Positions 8,801 to 17,659 of a DNA stretch of 64,000 bases are shown here, one piece after another. This DNA is from Palleronia sp. LCG004. Its GTDB lineage: Bacteria > Pseudomonadota > Alphaproteobacteria > Rhodobacterales > Rhodobacteraceae. The position numbers were made by a program, and so were the translations under genes. Where the stretch lies: the NCBI RefSeq assembly GCF_032931615.1, contig NZ_CP136760.1, positions 1-64,000 on the forward strand, given 5' to 3'. The notes under the pieces are model-generated. The model saw only the letters and a list, made by a program, of their open reading frames with translations. It was not told the DNA's origin and ran no database searches. The stretch's first letter is position 1; each line of letters begins with the position of its first letter.

Positions 8801-10096
8801 TCAGAGATAGCGGTTGACGATGTTCTCGATGATCTCCTGACGGCCCGAACGCGGCGCGGGGTTCACGTCGTCCTTCTCCGCGCGGTCGGCGACGTCGGAC
8901 AGGCTCGACCCGAGCATCTGCTTCGCCTCGTCGCTTTCCCACCCGGCATAGCGTTCGCGGCGCGGGGCCTCGAGCGCGTCGTCCTCGATCATCTCGGCCG
9001 CTGCCAGCAGGCCGCGCGCGCAGACATCCATCGCGCCCACATGCGCCGCGATCAGGTCTACCGGATCGGTCGATTGCCGCCGCAGCTTGGCGTCGAAATT
9101 GGTGCCGCCCGGCGCGAGTCCACCGGCCCTGAGCACCTCGTAATAGGCAAGCGCGACTTCCGGCACGTTGTTGGGGAACTGATCCGTATCCCATCCCGAC
9201 TGGTAATCGTTGCGGTTCATGTCGATGGAGCCGAGGATTCCCAGCGTCCGCGCGGTGGCGAGCTCGTGCTCGAAACTGTGCCCGGCCAGGATCGCGTGGC
9301 CCTGCTCGACATTCACCTTCACCTCGTCCTCCAGCCCGAAGCGCTTGAGGAAGCCGTAGACCGTCGCGACGTCGAAATCGTACTGGTGCTTCGAGGGCTC
9401 CTGCGGCTTCGGCTCGACCAGGATCTGCCCCTTGAAGCCGATCTTGTGCTTGTGCTCGACAACCATCGACAGGAACCGCCCGTAATGCTCGAGTTCCTGC
9501 CCCATATCGGTGTTGAGCAGCGACTCGTAGCCCTCGCGCCCGCCCCACAGGACGTAGTTCTCGCCGTTCAGGCGATGCGTGACCTCCATGCAGGCCCGCA
9601 CGGTCGAGGCCGACCAGGCGAAGACCTCCGGATCGGGGTTGGTGGCACCGCCCGACATGAAGCGCGGATGCGTGAACAGGTTCGCCGTCCCCCAGAGGAG
9701 CTTCGTCCCCGTCTCGGCCATCTTGCCCTCGAAGATGTCGGCGATCTCGTTCAGGCGCTTGTGGTTCTCGGCCAGCGATCCGCCCTCGGGCCGCACGTCG
9801 TGGTCGTGAAAGCAGAAGAAGGGCTGGCCCAGGATCGCGAACATCTCGAAGGCCGCGTCGGCCTTGCGCCTGGCATCGTCCATCGTGTCGCCGAACCACG
9901 GCCGTCCGAACGTGCCCGCGCCGAACGGATCGGACCCGTCGGCGGCGAAGCTGTGCCAGTAGGCGACCGCGAAGCGCAGGTGGTCCTTCAGGCTCTTGCC
10001 CATGACCATGCGGTCGGGATCGTAATGCCGGAACGCCAGGCCCTTGGCCTCGGGGTCGAAACGGACGGGGTCGATATCGGAGAAGAAGCTGCTCAT
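8801..10096 (-). CDS. xylA: Xylose isomerase
   Basis: A 431-residue cytoplasmic xylose isomerase, converting D-xylose to D-xylulose. Length and landmarks fit the class II enzymes: the N-terminal [17 protein letters not shown], the catalytic [12 protein letters not shown] histidine region, the metal ligand region [18 protein letters not shown], and [20 protein letters not shown]. It is the last gene of a co-oriented operon with four-base overlaps, which begins with a xylo-oligosaccharide ABC transporter and a GH43 xylosidase. Its job is therefore to channel released xylose into metabolism. No xylulokinase (xylB) is in the window. Confidence 0.97.
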   Translation of the reverse strand: MSSFFSDIDPVRFDPEAKGLAFRHYDPDRMVMGKSLKDHLRFAVAYWHSFAADGSDPFGAGTFGRPWFGDTMDDARRKADAAFEMFAILGQPFFCFHDHDVRPEGGSLAENHKRLNEIADIFEGKMAETGTKLLWGTANLFTHPRFMSGGATNPDPEVFAWSASTVRACMEVTHRLNGENYVLWGGREGYESLLNTDMGQELEHYGRFLSMVVEHKHKIGFKGQILVEPKPQEPSKHQYDFDVATVYGFLKRFGLEDEVKVNVEQGHAILAGHSFEHELATARTLGILGSIDMNRNDYQSGWDTDQFPNNVPEVALAYYEVLRAGGLAPGGTNFDAKLRRQSTDPVDLIAAHVGAMDVCARGLLAAAEMIEDDALEAPRRERYAGWESDEAKQMLGSSLSDVADRAEKDDVNPAPRSGRQEIIENIVNRYL

Positions 10097-10764
10097 GTTC
10101 TGTCCTGTGCTTCGCTGGTCCGCGCGGCCCAGATCAGGCCGCGCCGCAAGATTTCGCGCGCCTCCGGGCGCTTGAGTTCCTCGGCCACGTGGCCGAGGCT
10201 GGAATAGAAGACCCTGCCCGCGCCGAACGTCCGCGTCCAGATGACGGGCATGACGGTGCCTTCGGTCTCGGGCGCGTGCTCGCCCGAAAAGGTGGTCGTG
10301 GCAAGGACTTCGTTACCGGGATCGACATGCATGAAATACTGCTCCGAATGATAGTCGAAGCTGTCGATCCCTCGGGTGATCGGGTGGTCGTCGCGCACGA
10401 TGTCGACGCGGTAGTCGATGATGTTGCCGGGATGCGCGACCCACTGGCCGCCCACCATGAACTGGTAGTCCGGCGAGGCGCGGAACGCGTCGCCCATGCC
10501 CCCGTGGAACCCGCCGAGCCCGGTGCCCGCCGCCACCGCCTCGCGCAGCCGCGCGATGCCGTCGGCCTCGGTCGGGACCTGCGTGACCATCGGGACGATC
10601 AGGTCGAACGCGCCCAGATCCGCCTCGGCGAGCACGCCCGCCCCCTCGACCGAGGTGACGTCCATCCCCTCGTCCTTCAGCATGTCGGTCACGACCTCCG
10701 CGGTCTCGCGCGGCTCGTGGCCTTCCCATCCGCCCCAGAAGATCAGGGCCCTCGTCTCGCTCAT
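10093..10764 (-). CDS. ThuA-like domain protein
   Basis: A 223-residue protein of the ThuA family (class I glutamine-amidotransferase-like fold). It starts [20 protein letters not shown] and contains [13 protein letters not shown], the loop where ThuA proteins keep a conserved glycine-rich histidine motif, and ends with [11 protein letters not shown]. ThuA members in rhizobia are linked to trehalose/disaccharide use and often pair with Gfo/Idh/MocA oxidoreductases, as here (four-base overlap with the oxidoreductase and with xylA). The biochemical role is poorly defined; a part in oxidised-sugar interconversion is likely. Confidence 0.8.
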   Translation of the reverse strand: MSETRALIFWGGWEGHEPRETAEVVTDMLKDEGMDVTSVEGAGVLAEADLGAFDLIVPMVTQVPTEADGIARLREAVAAGTGLGGFHGGMGDAFRASPDYQFMVGGQWVAHPGNIIDYRVDIVRDDHPITRGIDSFDYHSEQYFMHVDPGNEVLATTTFSGEHAPETEGTVMPVIWTRTFGAGRVFYSSLGHVAEELKRPEAREILRRGLIWAARTSEAQDRT

Positions 10765-11831
10765 GTCAGATCCTCTCTCATCGGTTCGGGTCGGGGCGGC
10801 CGGCTGTCGATCCCGACCGTCATTCGGGTGGCGGCCGCGCCGTGCACGCCCTCGATCACCTCGAGCACATGCAGCGCCAGCGCGCCGTCGGCGCGATGCG
10901 GACGGCCCTCCCGGATCGCCGCCGCCATCTCGGCAAGCCCGAGGCCCCGCCAGTTGCCGTCTCCGTGCGGGCGGTCGGCGGCCTGCAGGACGCGGTCACC
11001 CGTCAGTTCGACCTGCCCGTCGAAGCGGTTCGGATCGGGCAGCTTCATCGAGCCTTCGGTGCCGTAGATCTCGAGCGGCGCGTGCCAGTGCCCGGCCACG
11101 TCGAAGCTCATGCCAAGCTGCACCAGCGCGCCGCTCTCGAACCGCAGGATCCCCAGGATATGCGTGTCGACCTCGACCGGAACGCTCTCGCCCGCGCGAT
11201 CCCCCGTCGCGATCTGGCGCGCGTCGCGCGGCCGCGACGACAGCGCCGCGACCTCGGCCACCGGCCCCAGAAGCTGCACCAGCGCGGTCACGTAATAGGG
11301 CCCCATATCCATCAGCGGCCCGCCGCCCGGATCGGAATAGTAGAAGTCCGGATTCGGGTGCCAGCGTTCGTGCCCCGCCACCATCATCGTCGCGCTGCCG
11401 CCCAGGGGCCGGCCCACCGCCCCCTCGTCGAGGGCCGCGCGCGCCGCCTGGTGCCCGCCGCCGAGGAACGTGTCGGGCGCGCATCCGACCCTGAGCCCGC
11501 GCGCCTCGGCCAGATCCAGCATTTCGCGCGCCTCGGCCACGCTCGCCGCCAGCGGCTTTTCCAGATAGAGATGCCTGCCCGCCTCGAGCACGCGCCGCCC
11601 GACCTCGGCATGCGCCGCCGGAATGGTCAGGTTCAGCACGATGTCGATATCCTCGCGCGCGAGCAGCGCATCGACCGACAGCGCCTCCACGCCATGTGCC
11701 GCCGCCGCCTTCTCGGCCGCCTCCGGCCGCAGATCGGCCACGGCGCGAAGCTCCAGATCCGGGAACCGCGCCATGTTCTCGAGGTAGATGCCGCTGATGA
11801 CGCCGCAGCCTATGATGCCGATCCCGCTCAT
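10761..11831 (-). CDS. Gfo/Idh/MocA-family oxidoreductase
   Basis: A 356-residue NAD(P)-dependent sugar oxidoreductase. The N-terminal Rossmann motif IGIIGCGVISGIY and the EKPLAASVAEA motif (the Lys of EKP is the family's catalytic lysine) are clear; the C-terminal alpha/beta domain includes GGPLMDMGPYY. Members oxidise or reduce sugars, inositols and glycosides. Its position between thuA-like and the transporter ATPase, with four-base overlaps on both sides, places it in xylo-oligosaccharide or xyloside metabolism. ThuA/ThuB-like pairing suggests that it makes a 3-keto-sugar or similar, but this is inference. Confidence 0.85.
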   Translation of the reverse strand: MSGIGIIGCGVISGIYLENMARFPDLELRAVADLRPEAAEKAAAAHGVEALSVDALLAREDIDIVLNLTIPAAHAEVGRRVLEAGRHLYLEKPLAASVAEAREMLDLAEARGLRVGCAPDTFLGGGHQAARAALDEGAVGRPLGGSATMMVAGHERWHPNPDFYYSDPGGGPLMDMGPYYVTALVQLLGPVAEVAALSSRPRDARQIATGDRAGESVPVEVDTHILGILRFESGALVQLGMSFDVAGHWHAPLEIYGTEGSMKLPDPNRFDGQVELTGDRVLQAADRPHGDGNWRGLGLAEMAAAIREGRPHRADGALALHVLEVIEGVHGAAATRMTVGIDSRPPRPEPMREDLT

Positions 11832-12838
11832 GCCGTGACGCCCTCCATGCGGCGATCGTTCTCGTCGAAGAAATGCAGGTGGTCGGGATTGGGCCTGACC
11901 CTGATCCGCTCCCCGTCCCTGAGACGCATGTGCCCGGGCAGCCGCACGATGACGTCGCCGAGGGTGTCGGCGCGCACATGGGCGATCGTGTCCGAGCCCA
12001 GCGTCTCGACCACGCGGGCCTTCGCGTCGAACCCCTCGCCCTCGGTGACCTCCATGTGCTCCGGCCGGATGCCCACCGTCGCGGCCTCGGGGGCCCCGAA
12101 GGTCTTGCCGGGGATCAGGTTCATCTTGGGCGACCCCACGAAACCCGCGACGAAGACCGAGGCCGGCGTGTCGTAAAGGTCCATCGGGCTGCCGATCTGC
12201 TCGATCCGGCCCTTGTTCATCACCACGATCTGGTCGGCCAGCGTCATCGCCTCGACCTGGTCGTGGGTGACGTAGATCATCGTGGAATCGATCGACTGGT
12301 GCAGCTCGGCCAGCTCCACGCGCATCTGCGTCCTCAGCGCCGCATCGAGGTTCGACAGCGGCTCGTCGAACAGGAACACCTTGGGGTTCCGCACGATCGA
12401 CCGTCCGATCGCGACCCTCTGGCGCTGCCCGCCCGACAGCTCCGACGGCTTGCGCTCGAGGTGATCCTCCAGCGCGAGGATCCGCGCCGCCTCGGCCAGC
12501 CGCGCCTCGCGCTCCTCCTTGGGCATGCCGCTGATCCTGAGCCCGAAATCGATGTTCCGCGCGACCGTCATGTGCGGATAGAGCGCGTAGGACTGGAACA
12601 CCATCGAGATGCCCCGCTTCGACGGCTCCTTCGTGGTCACGTCCTCGTCGCCGATGCGGATCGTGCCCTTGGTCGGCCGTTCGAGCCCCGCGATCAGGCG
12701 CAGCAGCGTGGATTTCCCGCAGCCCGACGGCCCCACCAGCACCGTGAAGGACTTGTCGGGCACGGTCAGCGACAAATCGGGAATGACCGTCACGGCCCCG
12801 AAGGCCTTGGTCACGTTCTCCAGTCTGACTTCGGCCAT
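11828..12838 (-). CDS. CUT1 sugar ABC transporter ATPase (UgpC/MsmK type)
   Basis: A 336-residue ATPase of the carbohydrate uptake 1 group. Walker A GPSGCGKST, Q-loop FQSYALYPHMT, signature LSGGQRQRVAIGRS, Walker B KVFLFDEPLSNLD and the H-loop YVTHDQVEAM are all present, followed by a C-terminal TOBE-like regulatory domain (about residues 235-336, VGIRPEHMEV). It is coupled to GH43 by a TGATG overlap and to the oxidoreductase by four bases. It should energise the two permeases encoded at 14475-16234. Confidence 0.92.
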   Translation of the reverse strand: MAEVRLENVTKAFGAVTVIPDLSLTVPDKSFTVLVGPSGCGKSTLLRLIAGLERPTKGTIRIGDEDVTTKEPSKRGISMVFQSYALYPHMTVARNIDFGLRISGMPKEEREARLAEAARILALEDHLERKPSELSGGQRQRVAIGRSIVRNPKVFLFDEPLSNLDAALRTQMRVELAELHQSIDSTMIYVTHDQVEAMTLADQIVVMNKGRIEQIGSPMDLYDTPASVFVAGFVGSPKMNLIPGKTFGAPEAATVGIRPEHMEVTEGEGFDAKARVVETLGSDTIAHVRADTLGDVIVRLPGHMRLRDGERIRVRPNPDHLHFFDENDRRMEGVTA

Positions 12839-14469
12839 CAGCGTGCCTCGTAGGTGAAGGAAAGGAAATCGGCGGGCCGTCCGCGCCCTGAGGTGTCGTG
12901 CGCGCACATCCCCACGAAGGCCCCGGTGAAGTTGTTGCCCGGCCCGTTGCCCGCCTCGTCCGAGATCGCGGATTGATCGAGGGCGACGCCCGCATCGGTC
13001 CACTCCCCGCCCGCCGCGGCATAGCGGAAGCGCAGCGTCGCGCCCTCCACGTCGAGCCCGAGCCGCACCGGCCCCTCCGGCAGCGGCACGGGCGTGATGG
13101 GGATCGACACCTTCGGGTCCGGCCATTCCGCCGCGCAGCTATAGATCGTCAGGACCCGCGCGCCCGCCTCGTCGGCCGTCACGGCGAGGTAGTGGAACTT
13201 GTTGCGCCCGTACCACGCGATCAGGCCCGCGAAATGTTGGTAATCGCCGGGGCTTATCTCGATCTCGGTCTCGGCCGCGAAGTTGAGATGCTCCTGACGC
13301 CGCGCGACGAGCGCGTGCTCGAACTGCGATCCGGGGCTTTCGCGGCCAAAGATCCTCAGCGCGCCCGCACGCTCGGTCAGCGAGAACAGCCGGTCCGGCT
13401 CGGGCGTCCTCAGCCACTGGAACTCGGGCGGCAGCGCGCCCTCGAAGGTCCGGCGCGCGGGCGCGGCCTCCCACGGATGCTCGGGCAGGTCCGGCCCCTC
13501 TATCCCGGCCGCCGGGGCGGGCCCGCCATGGGCGAGGCGCGGAAACGCCCCCTCCTCCCAGATCAGTCGCTGGATCGACGTCTCGCGGCCCAGGGGCGAA
13601 CGGCGCACGTCGTCGGAATGGATGCCCGCGCCGGTCACCGCCCCCCGCGTCGCGTCGAGCGGTCGGGAGCAGAGATGCACCATGAAATGCTCGCCCGCCT
13701 CGGTCTCGACGATATCGGCATGGCCCGCGCGCTGCAGCAGGTGCCCCGGATCGGTATCCTTGGACGTCAGGATGTGCTTGGCCGGGTCGGTCTCGTAGGG
13801 GCCGAACAGGTCGCGCGACCGCGCCATCGTCGCCGCATGGTCGTAGCCGGTGCCGCCCTCGGCCGTCAGCAGGTAGTAGTATCCGTCCCGCCGGTAGAGA
13901 TGCGGCCCCTCGGTCAGCTTGTGGTCGGTCCCGCGATAGATGTTGCGGATCTCGCCCTTGAGGCGCTGCTCCTCCACCGAATATTCCTGGATCACGATGC
14001 CGCCGAACTTGTCGCCGCCGGCCTTGTTGTGGTTCCAGATCATGTTGAGCAGCCACTTCCGCCCGTCCGCGTCGTGGAACAGCGACGGATCGAAACCCGA
14101 GGAGTTGAGATAGATCCGGTCCGACCACGGCCCCTCGATCGACGGTGCCGTGACGAGGTAGTTGTGCGCGTCCTTCCACGCCCCGTCGCGCCGCTTCACA
14201 TCCGTGTAGATCAGCCAGTAGAGCCCGTCGGAATGCGTCAGGCACGGTGCCCAGATGCCGCCCGAATCCGGATCGCCCCGCATGTCGAGCTGCCCCGCCC
14301 GCTCCAGCGGCCGCGTGACAAGCCGCCAGTGCTTGAGGTCGCGCGAATGGTGGATCTGCACGCCCGGATACCATTCGAAGGTCGAGGTCGCGATGTAGTA
14401 GTCGCCCCCCACGCGGAGGATCGACGGATCGGGATTGAATCCCGGCAGGATGGGGTTCTCGATTTTCAT
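12838..14469 (-). CDS. GH43 beta-xylosidase
   Basis: A 543-residue glycoside hydrolase of family 43, expected to cut xylose from xylo-oligosaccharides. The five-bladed propeller spans about residues 1-320 with catalytic base Asp14 (GFNPDPS), pKa-modulating Asp127 (SGFDPSLF) and general acid Glu187 (LTEGPHLY); these positions match characterised two-domain xylosidases. Residues about 340-543 form the C-terminal beta-sandwich (GH43_C2). No signal peptide is seen, so it acts in the cytoplasm on imported oligosaccharides. It starts at 14469, five bases after a permease stop, in the operon with xylA. Arabinofuranosidase side activity is possible. Confidence 0.93.
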   Translation of the reverse strand: MKIENPILPGFNPDPSILRVGGDYYIATSTFEWYPGVQIHHSRDLKHWRLVTRPLERAGQLDMRGDPDSGGIWAPCLTHSDGLYWLIYTDVKRRDGAWKDAHNYLVTAPSIEGPWSDRIYLNSSGFDPSLFHDADGRKWLLNMIWNHNKAGGDKFGGIVIQEYSVEEQRLKGEIRNIYRGTDHKLTEGPHLYRRDGYYYLLTAEGGTGYDHAATMARSRDLFGPYETDPAKHILTSKDTDPGHLLQRAGHADIVETEAGEHFMVHLCSRPLDATRGAVTGAGIHSDDVRRSPLGRETSIQRLIWEEGAFPRLAHGGPAPAAGIEGPDLPEHPWEAAPARRTFEGALPPEFQWLRTPEPDRLFSLTERAGALRIFGRESPGSQFEHALVARRQEHLNFAAETEIEISPGDYQHFAGLIAWYGRNKFHYLAVTADEAGARVLTIYSCAAEWPDPKVSIPITPVPLPEGPVRLGLDVEGATLRFRYAAAGGEWTDAGVALDQSAISDEAGNGPGNNFTGAFVGMCAHDTSGRGRPADFLSFTYEAR

Positions 14470-14474
14470 GGGGA

Positions 14475-15302
14475 TCAGCCTTTGACCGCGCCGCCCGTGA
14501 GACCGGCGACGATGTATTTCTGTGCGGCGAGGAAGAAGACGACGGCCGGCACCAGCGACAGCGTCACGAAGGCGAGCGTCTGGTTCCACTGGGTCACGTA
14601 TTCGCCGCGATACTGCATCATGCCGAGCGGCCAGGTGAACACGTCGCGCGAGTTCAGCACCACGAGCGGCAGCAGGAAGTTGTTCCAGCTCTGTACGAAG
14701 ACGAAGACGCCCACCGTGGCCAGGATCGGCGTCGAGAGCGGCAGCGTGAACCTCAGGAAGAACCGCACATAGCCGCAGCCGTCGATATAGGCCGCCTCGA
14801 ACAGCTCCTTGGGCAGTTGCTGGAAGAACGTCCGGAACAGCAGGATGGCGAGGCTGAGGCCGAAGGCCGTCTGCGGCAGGATCACCGCCCAGTAGGTATC
14901 CAGCAGCCCGATATCCCGCACCTTGATGAAGAGCGGCAGGATCGCGGTCGCGAAGGGAAACATCAGCCCCAGCAGCAGGTAGGAAAAGATGAATTCCGAC
15001 CCGAAGAACTTCACCTGCGCAAAGACATAGGCGGCGGCCGATCCCACGATCAGCGTCAGCACCACCGCCGCCGACGAGATCAGCAGCGAATTGCCCATGT
15101 ACCGCCAGAACGCCGGGTCGGTGACGATGCCGCTGTAGAATTCGAGGTTCCACGCCTCGGGCACCGAGAAGGCGGCCGTGCGGATCTCCGCATTGGTCTT
15201 GAAGCCCCCCATCACCGTCGCCCAGAGCGGGGCCAGCACGAAGGCCGAGACGATCAGCAGGACCGTCAGCCGCGCGAGGTTGCGCCAGACATGCGCCGTC
15301 AT
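14475..15302 (-). CDS. CUT1 sugar ABC transporter permease (MalG-like)
   Basis: A 275-residue inner-membrane permease with six predicted helices. The cytoplasmic loop that docks on the ATPase is recognisable as LPKELFEAAYIDGCGYVRFFLRFTLPLS (EAA motif). The N-terminus is short and hydrophobic (LARLTVLLIVSAFVLAPLW), as in MalG-type subunits. Its start overlaps the other permease by four bases. It works with the protein encoded at 15299-16234 to import xylo-oligosaccharides, as judged by the GH43 and xylA genes in the same operon. Confidence 0.92.
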   Translation of the reverse strand: MTAHVWRNLARLTVLLIVSAFVLAPLWATVMGGFKTNAEIRTAAFSVPEAWNLEFYSGIVTDPAFWRYMGNSLLISSAAVVLTLIVGSAAAYVFAQVKFFGSEFIFSYLLLGLMFPFATAILPLFIKVRDIGLLDTYWAVILPQTAFGLSLAILLFRTFFQQLPKELFEAAYIDGCGYVRFFLRFTLPLSTPILATVGVFVFVQSWNNFLLPLVVLNSRDVFTWPLGMMQYRGEYVTQWNQTLAFVTLSLVPAVVFFLAAQKYIVAGLTGGAVKG

Positions 15303-16234
15303 GACGCCCCCCTCTTCATGAAGATCCGCTGGTAGAACACCGCCGTCAGCACCGCCGCGACGAAGAGCACGACGCCCACCGCGCTGCCGTAACCGATCCT
15401 GAGCCGCGTCAGGCCGAACTCGTAGAGATAGGTGACGATGGTGTGCGTCTGGTTCGACGGGCCGCCATTGGTCAGCGGAATGATGATGTCGAAGACCTGC
15501 AGCGCGCCGATGATCGCGAAGAAGGCGCTGACCGCGATGGCGGGCGCGATATGCGGGATCTGCACGTGGCGCACGATCTGCGTGCGGCTCGCCCCCTCGA
15601 TCTGCGCGGCCTCGATCTGGTCGTCGGGCACGCCCTGAAGCGCCGCGATGTAGATCATCATGTGAAAGCCGAAATACTTCCACACGATCACCACCATGAT
15701 CGCGTAGAAGGCGAGGTCGCGATCGGCCAGCACGAAGAACCGGTCGATCCCGAGCGTCGTGGCGATCGAGGCCGTGACCCCGTAATTGCCGTCGAAGACG
15801 AAGCTCCAGATGAGGCCCGCCGCCACCTCGGCCATGATGTAGGGCACGAAGAAGATCAGCCGGAAGACCGCGTTGCTCGGCGTCTGCTTGTAGACGAGCA
15901 GCGCCAGCAGCAGCGCGAGCGGCATCTGCACCAGCAGCGAGATGACGAGGATCTTCACCGTGTTGCCGACCGCGACCGAGAACACCGAATGCCCGAACAT
16001 CTGCTCGAAGTTGCGCAGGCCCACGAAATCCTCGGGCGTGCCGTAGCCGTTCCAGTCGTAGAACGCGTACCAGCCCGATTCCCCGAGCGGCAGGATCACG
16101 AACAGCGTGAAGAGGATCAGCGCGGGCGGCAGCAGGATCAGCGCGGCACTCAGCCGTCCGCTCGAGGCCGCCGCGCGCATGCGCTCGGCGAATCCCGGCC
16201 GGCGATCCGGCGCGGGCATGGTCGTCTCGGTCAT
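15299..16234 (-). CDS. CUT1 sugar ABC transporter permease (MalF-like)
   Basis: A 311-residue inner-membrane permease. It has a charged N-terminal extension (about 30 residues) before the first helix, typical of MalF/UgpA-type subunits, and the EAA loop reads VPDDQIEAAQIEGASRTQIVRHVQIPHI. The end of the protein (GYGSAVGVVLFVAAVLTAVFYQR) is the usual last helix. It follows the binding-protein gene after a 61-base gap holding a hairpin, and overlaps the next permease by four bases. Confidence 0.92.
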   Translation of the reverse strand: MTETTMPAPDRRPGFAERMRAAASSGRLSAALILLPPALILFTLFVILPLGESGWYAFYDWNGYGTPEDFVGLRNFEQMFGHSVFSVAVGNTVKILVISLLVQMPLALLLALLVYKQTPSNAVFRLIFFVPYIMAEVAAGLIWSFVFDGNYGVTASIATTLGIDRFFVLADRDLAFYAIMVVIVWKYFGFHMMIYIAALQGVPDDQIEAAQIEGASRTQIVRHVQIPHIAPAIAVSAFFAIIGALQVFDIIIPLTNGGPSNQTHTIVTYLYEFGLTRLRIGYGSAVGVVLFVAAVLTAVFYQRIFMKRGAS

Positions 16235-16258
16235 CGGAAACGTCCCCGTCAGGGTGAG

Positions 16259-16282
16259 GGGCGCGACCTCGCGGACGCGCCC
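16259..16282 (-). promoter_or_regulatory. Intercistronic hairpin between binding-protein and permease genes
   Basis: GGGCGCG (16259-16265) pairs with CGCGCCC (16276-16282) across a 10-base loop, just after the binding-protein stop. Such hairpins often stabilise the binding-protein part of the message or reduce read-through into the permeases. No T-run is present. Confidence 0.45.
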
Positions 16283-16295
16283 GGCTGTTGGACGA

Positions 16296-17561
16296 TCAGC
16301 GGAAGTCCCAGGCCTCCTGGACCCGCTCGGCGGCCTCTTCGGGCGTGGTCGCCCCCGCCACCAGATCGGCCGAGACGTCGTTCACCGTCGCGCCGACCGA
16401 CGCGCCCAGGAACTGGTCGAGGAACACCTGGTGATAGCTCGACTGGTTGATGTCCTGCGCCACCTGCTGGAAGAACGGGTTCTCCAGCGCCTCGTCTGCG
16501 CCCTCGACGATCGGGATGAAGATCCCCCGCTCGGCGATGGCCTGCTGGTTGTCGCGGTTAAGGAGGTAGGTCAGGAAATCGACCGCCTCCTGCGGCGCGC
16601 CCTGCGTCACCGCCCAGCCGTTGATCCCGCCGAGCGTGGCATCCGCCCCGCCCTCGGCGACCGGATCGGTGATGACCGGGAACGGCATGATGGCGAGCTG
16701 TTCGTCCGACAGCCCCTCGCCATCCGTCGCCCGGCCCCGCATCGGCAGATAGTCCCAGTCGCCCATCAGGTGGAACGCCCCCGCCCCGTCGGCGAACATG
16801 CCCGACGCCGTCTCGTAGGTCGTGCCCATCACGCCCGGCTGGAACGGCTCGAGCGCGACGAGCTCCTGCATGTCCTCGCCCGCCGCCACGAAGGCCTCGT
16901 TCTCGAAGCCGCCATCCTCGCCCGCCATCGCGTTGGTGATGACGTCGGGGCCGCCCTCGCGCAGCGCGAGATAGCTCCAGTAGAAATGCACCGGCCACTT
17001 GTCCTGCGCCCCCGCCACGATCGGCGTGACATCCGCATCCTTGAGCGTCTGCACCGCGGCCAGGAAATCCTCCCAGGTCTCGATCTGGGTATGGTCCACG
17101 CCCGCCTGCCCGGTAAGGTCGGTATTGACCCAGAAGATCACCTCCGTCGCATAGAGCGGCAGACCGTAAAGCGACCCGTCCACGGTATAGAGGTTCAGCG
17201 CCGCCTCCGGAAAGGTCGAGAGCGCCTCCTCGGGGACCATCTCGGCGATGGGCTGGAGGAACCCGGCCTCCGCCTGCTCGCGCAGCGTCTCGCCGCCCCA
17301 CGAATAGAAGATGTCGGGCCGCGCATCCGATTGCAGCAGCGTCGGCAGCCGCGACTTGTAGGCCTCGTTCGCGATGTATTCGAAGACCACGTCCACGTCG
17401 GGGTGCTCGGCCTCGTAGGCGGCCTCGACCTCGGCATAGAAGGCCTCTTCCTCGTCGCCCGGCTGCACGCGCAGGATGTTCACCTCGGTCTGCTGGGCAT
17501 AGGCGCCGCCGGCACCGAGGCCGAGAGCGAGCGCCATCGCGGTCGTCGCACGATAGATCAT
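16296..17561 (-). CDS. CUT1 sugar ABC transporter substrate-binding protein
   Basis: A 421-residue periplasmic binding protein (family 1 extracellular solute-binding). The signal peptide is MIYRATTAMALALGLGAGGAYA, cleaved before QQTEV. The body shows the usual landmarks of oligosaccharide binders: PDIFYSWGGETLREQ, YGLPLYATEVIFWVNTDL and a run of aromatic residues such as WPVHFYWSYLA that can stack on sugars. A strong ribosome binding site (AAGGGAGGAA) precedes the ATG. It is the first gene of the xylo-oligosaccharide operon and lies directly downstream of a putative LacI operator. Confidence 0.92.
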   Translation of the reverse strand: MIYRATTAMALALGLGAGGAYAQQTEVNILRVQPGDEEEAFYAEVEAAYEAEHPDVDVVFEYIANEAYKSRLPTLLQSDARPDIFYSWGGETLREQAEAGFLQPIAEMVPEEALSTFPEAALNLYTVDGSLYGLPLYATEVIFWVNTDLTGQAGVDHTQIETWEDFLAAVQTLKDADVTPIVAGAQDKWPVHFYWSYLALREGGPDVITNAMAGEDGGFENEAFVAAGEDMQELVALEPFQPGVMGTTYETASGMFADGAGAFHLMGDWDYLPMRGRATDGEGLSDEQLAIMPFPVITDPVAEGGADATLGGINGWAVTQGAPQEAVDFLTYLLNRDNQQAIAERGIFIPIVEGADEALENPFFQQVAQDINQSSYHQVFLDQFLGASVGATVNDVSADLVAGATTPEEAAERVQEAWDFR

Positions 17562-17608
17562 CTGAAATTCCTCCCTTGGCGGCGCACCTCCGGCACCGTC
17601 GATGACGA

Positions 17609-17629
17609 ACGTACATCATTTTCGTGACG
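17609..17629. promoter_or_regulatory. Putative LacI operator upstream of xylo-oligosaccharide operon
   Basis: The 15-base core ACGTACATCATTTTC lies 48-68 bases upstream of the binding-protein start. An almost identical core (one mismatch) lies upstream of the LacI gene at 18694. A motif shared by the regulator and its adjacent operon is what an autoregulating LacI would show; binding itself is inferred. Confidence 0.5.
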
Positions 17630-17659
17630 ATGGAAGGGGGGATACGTCGGATCTAGAGC

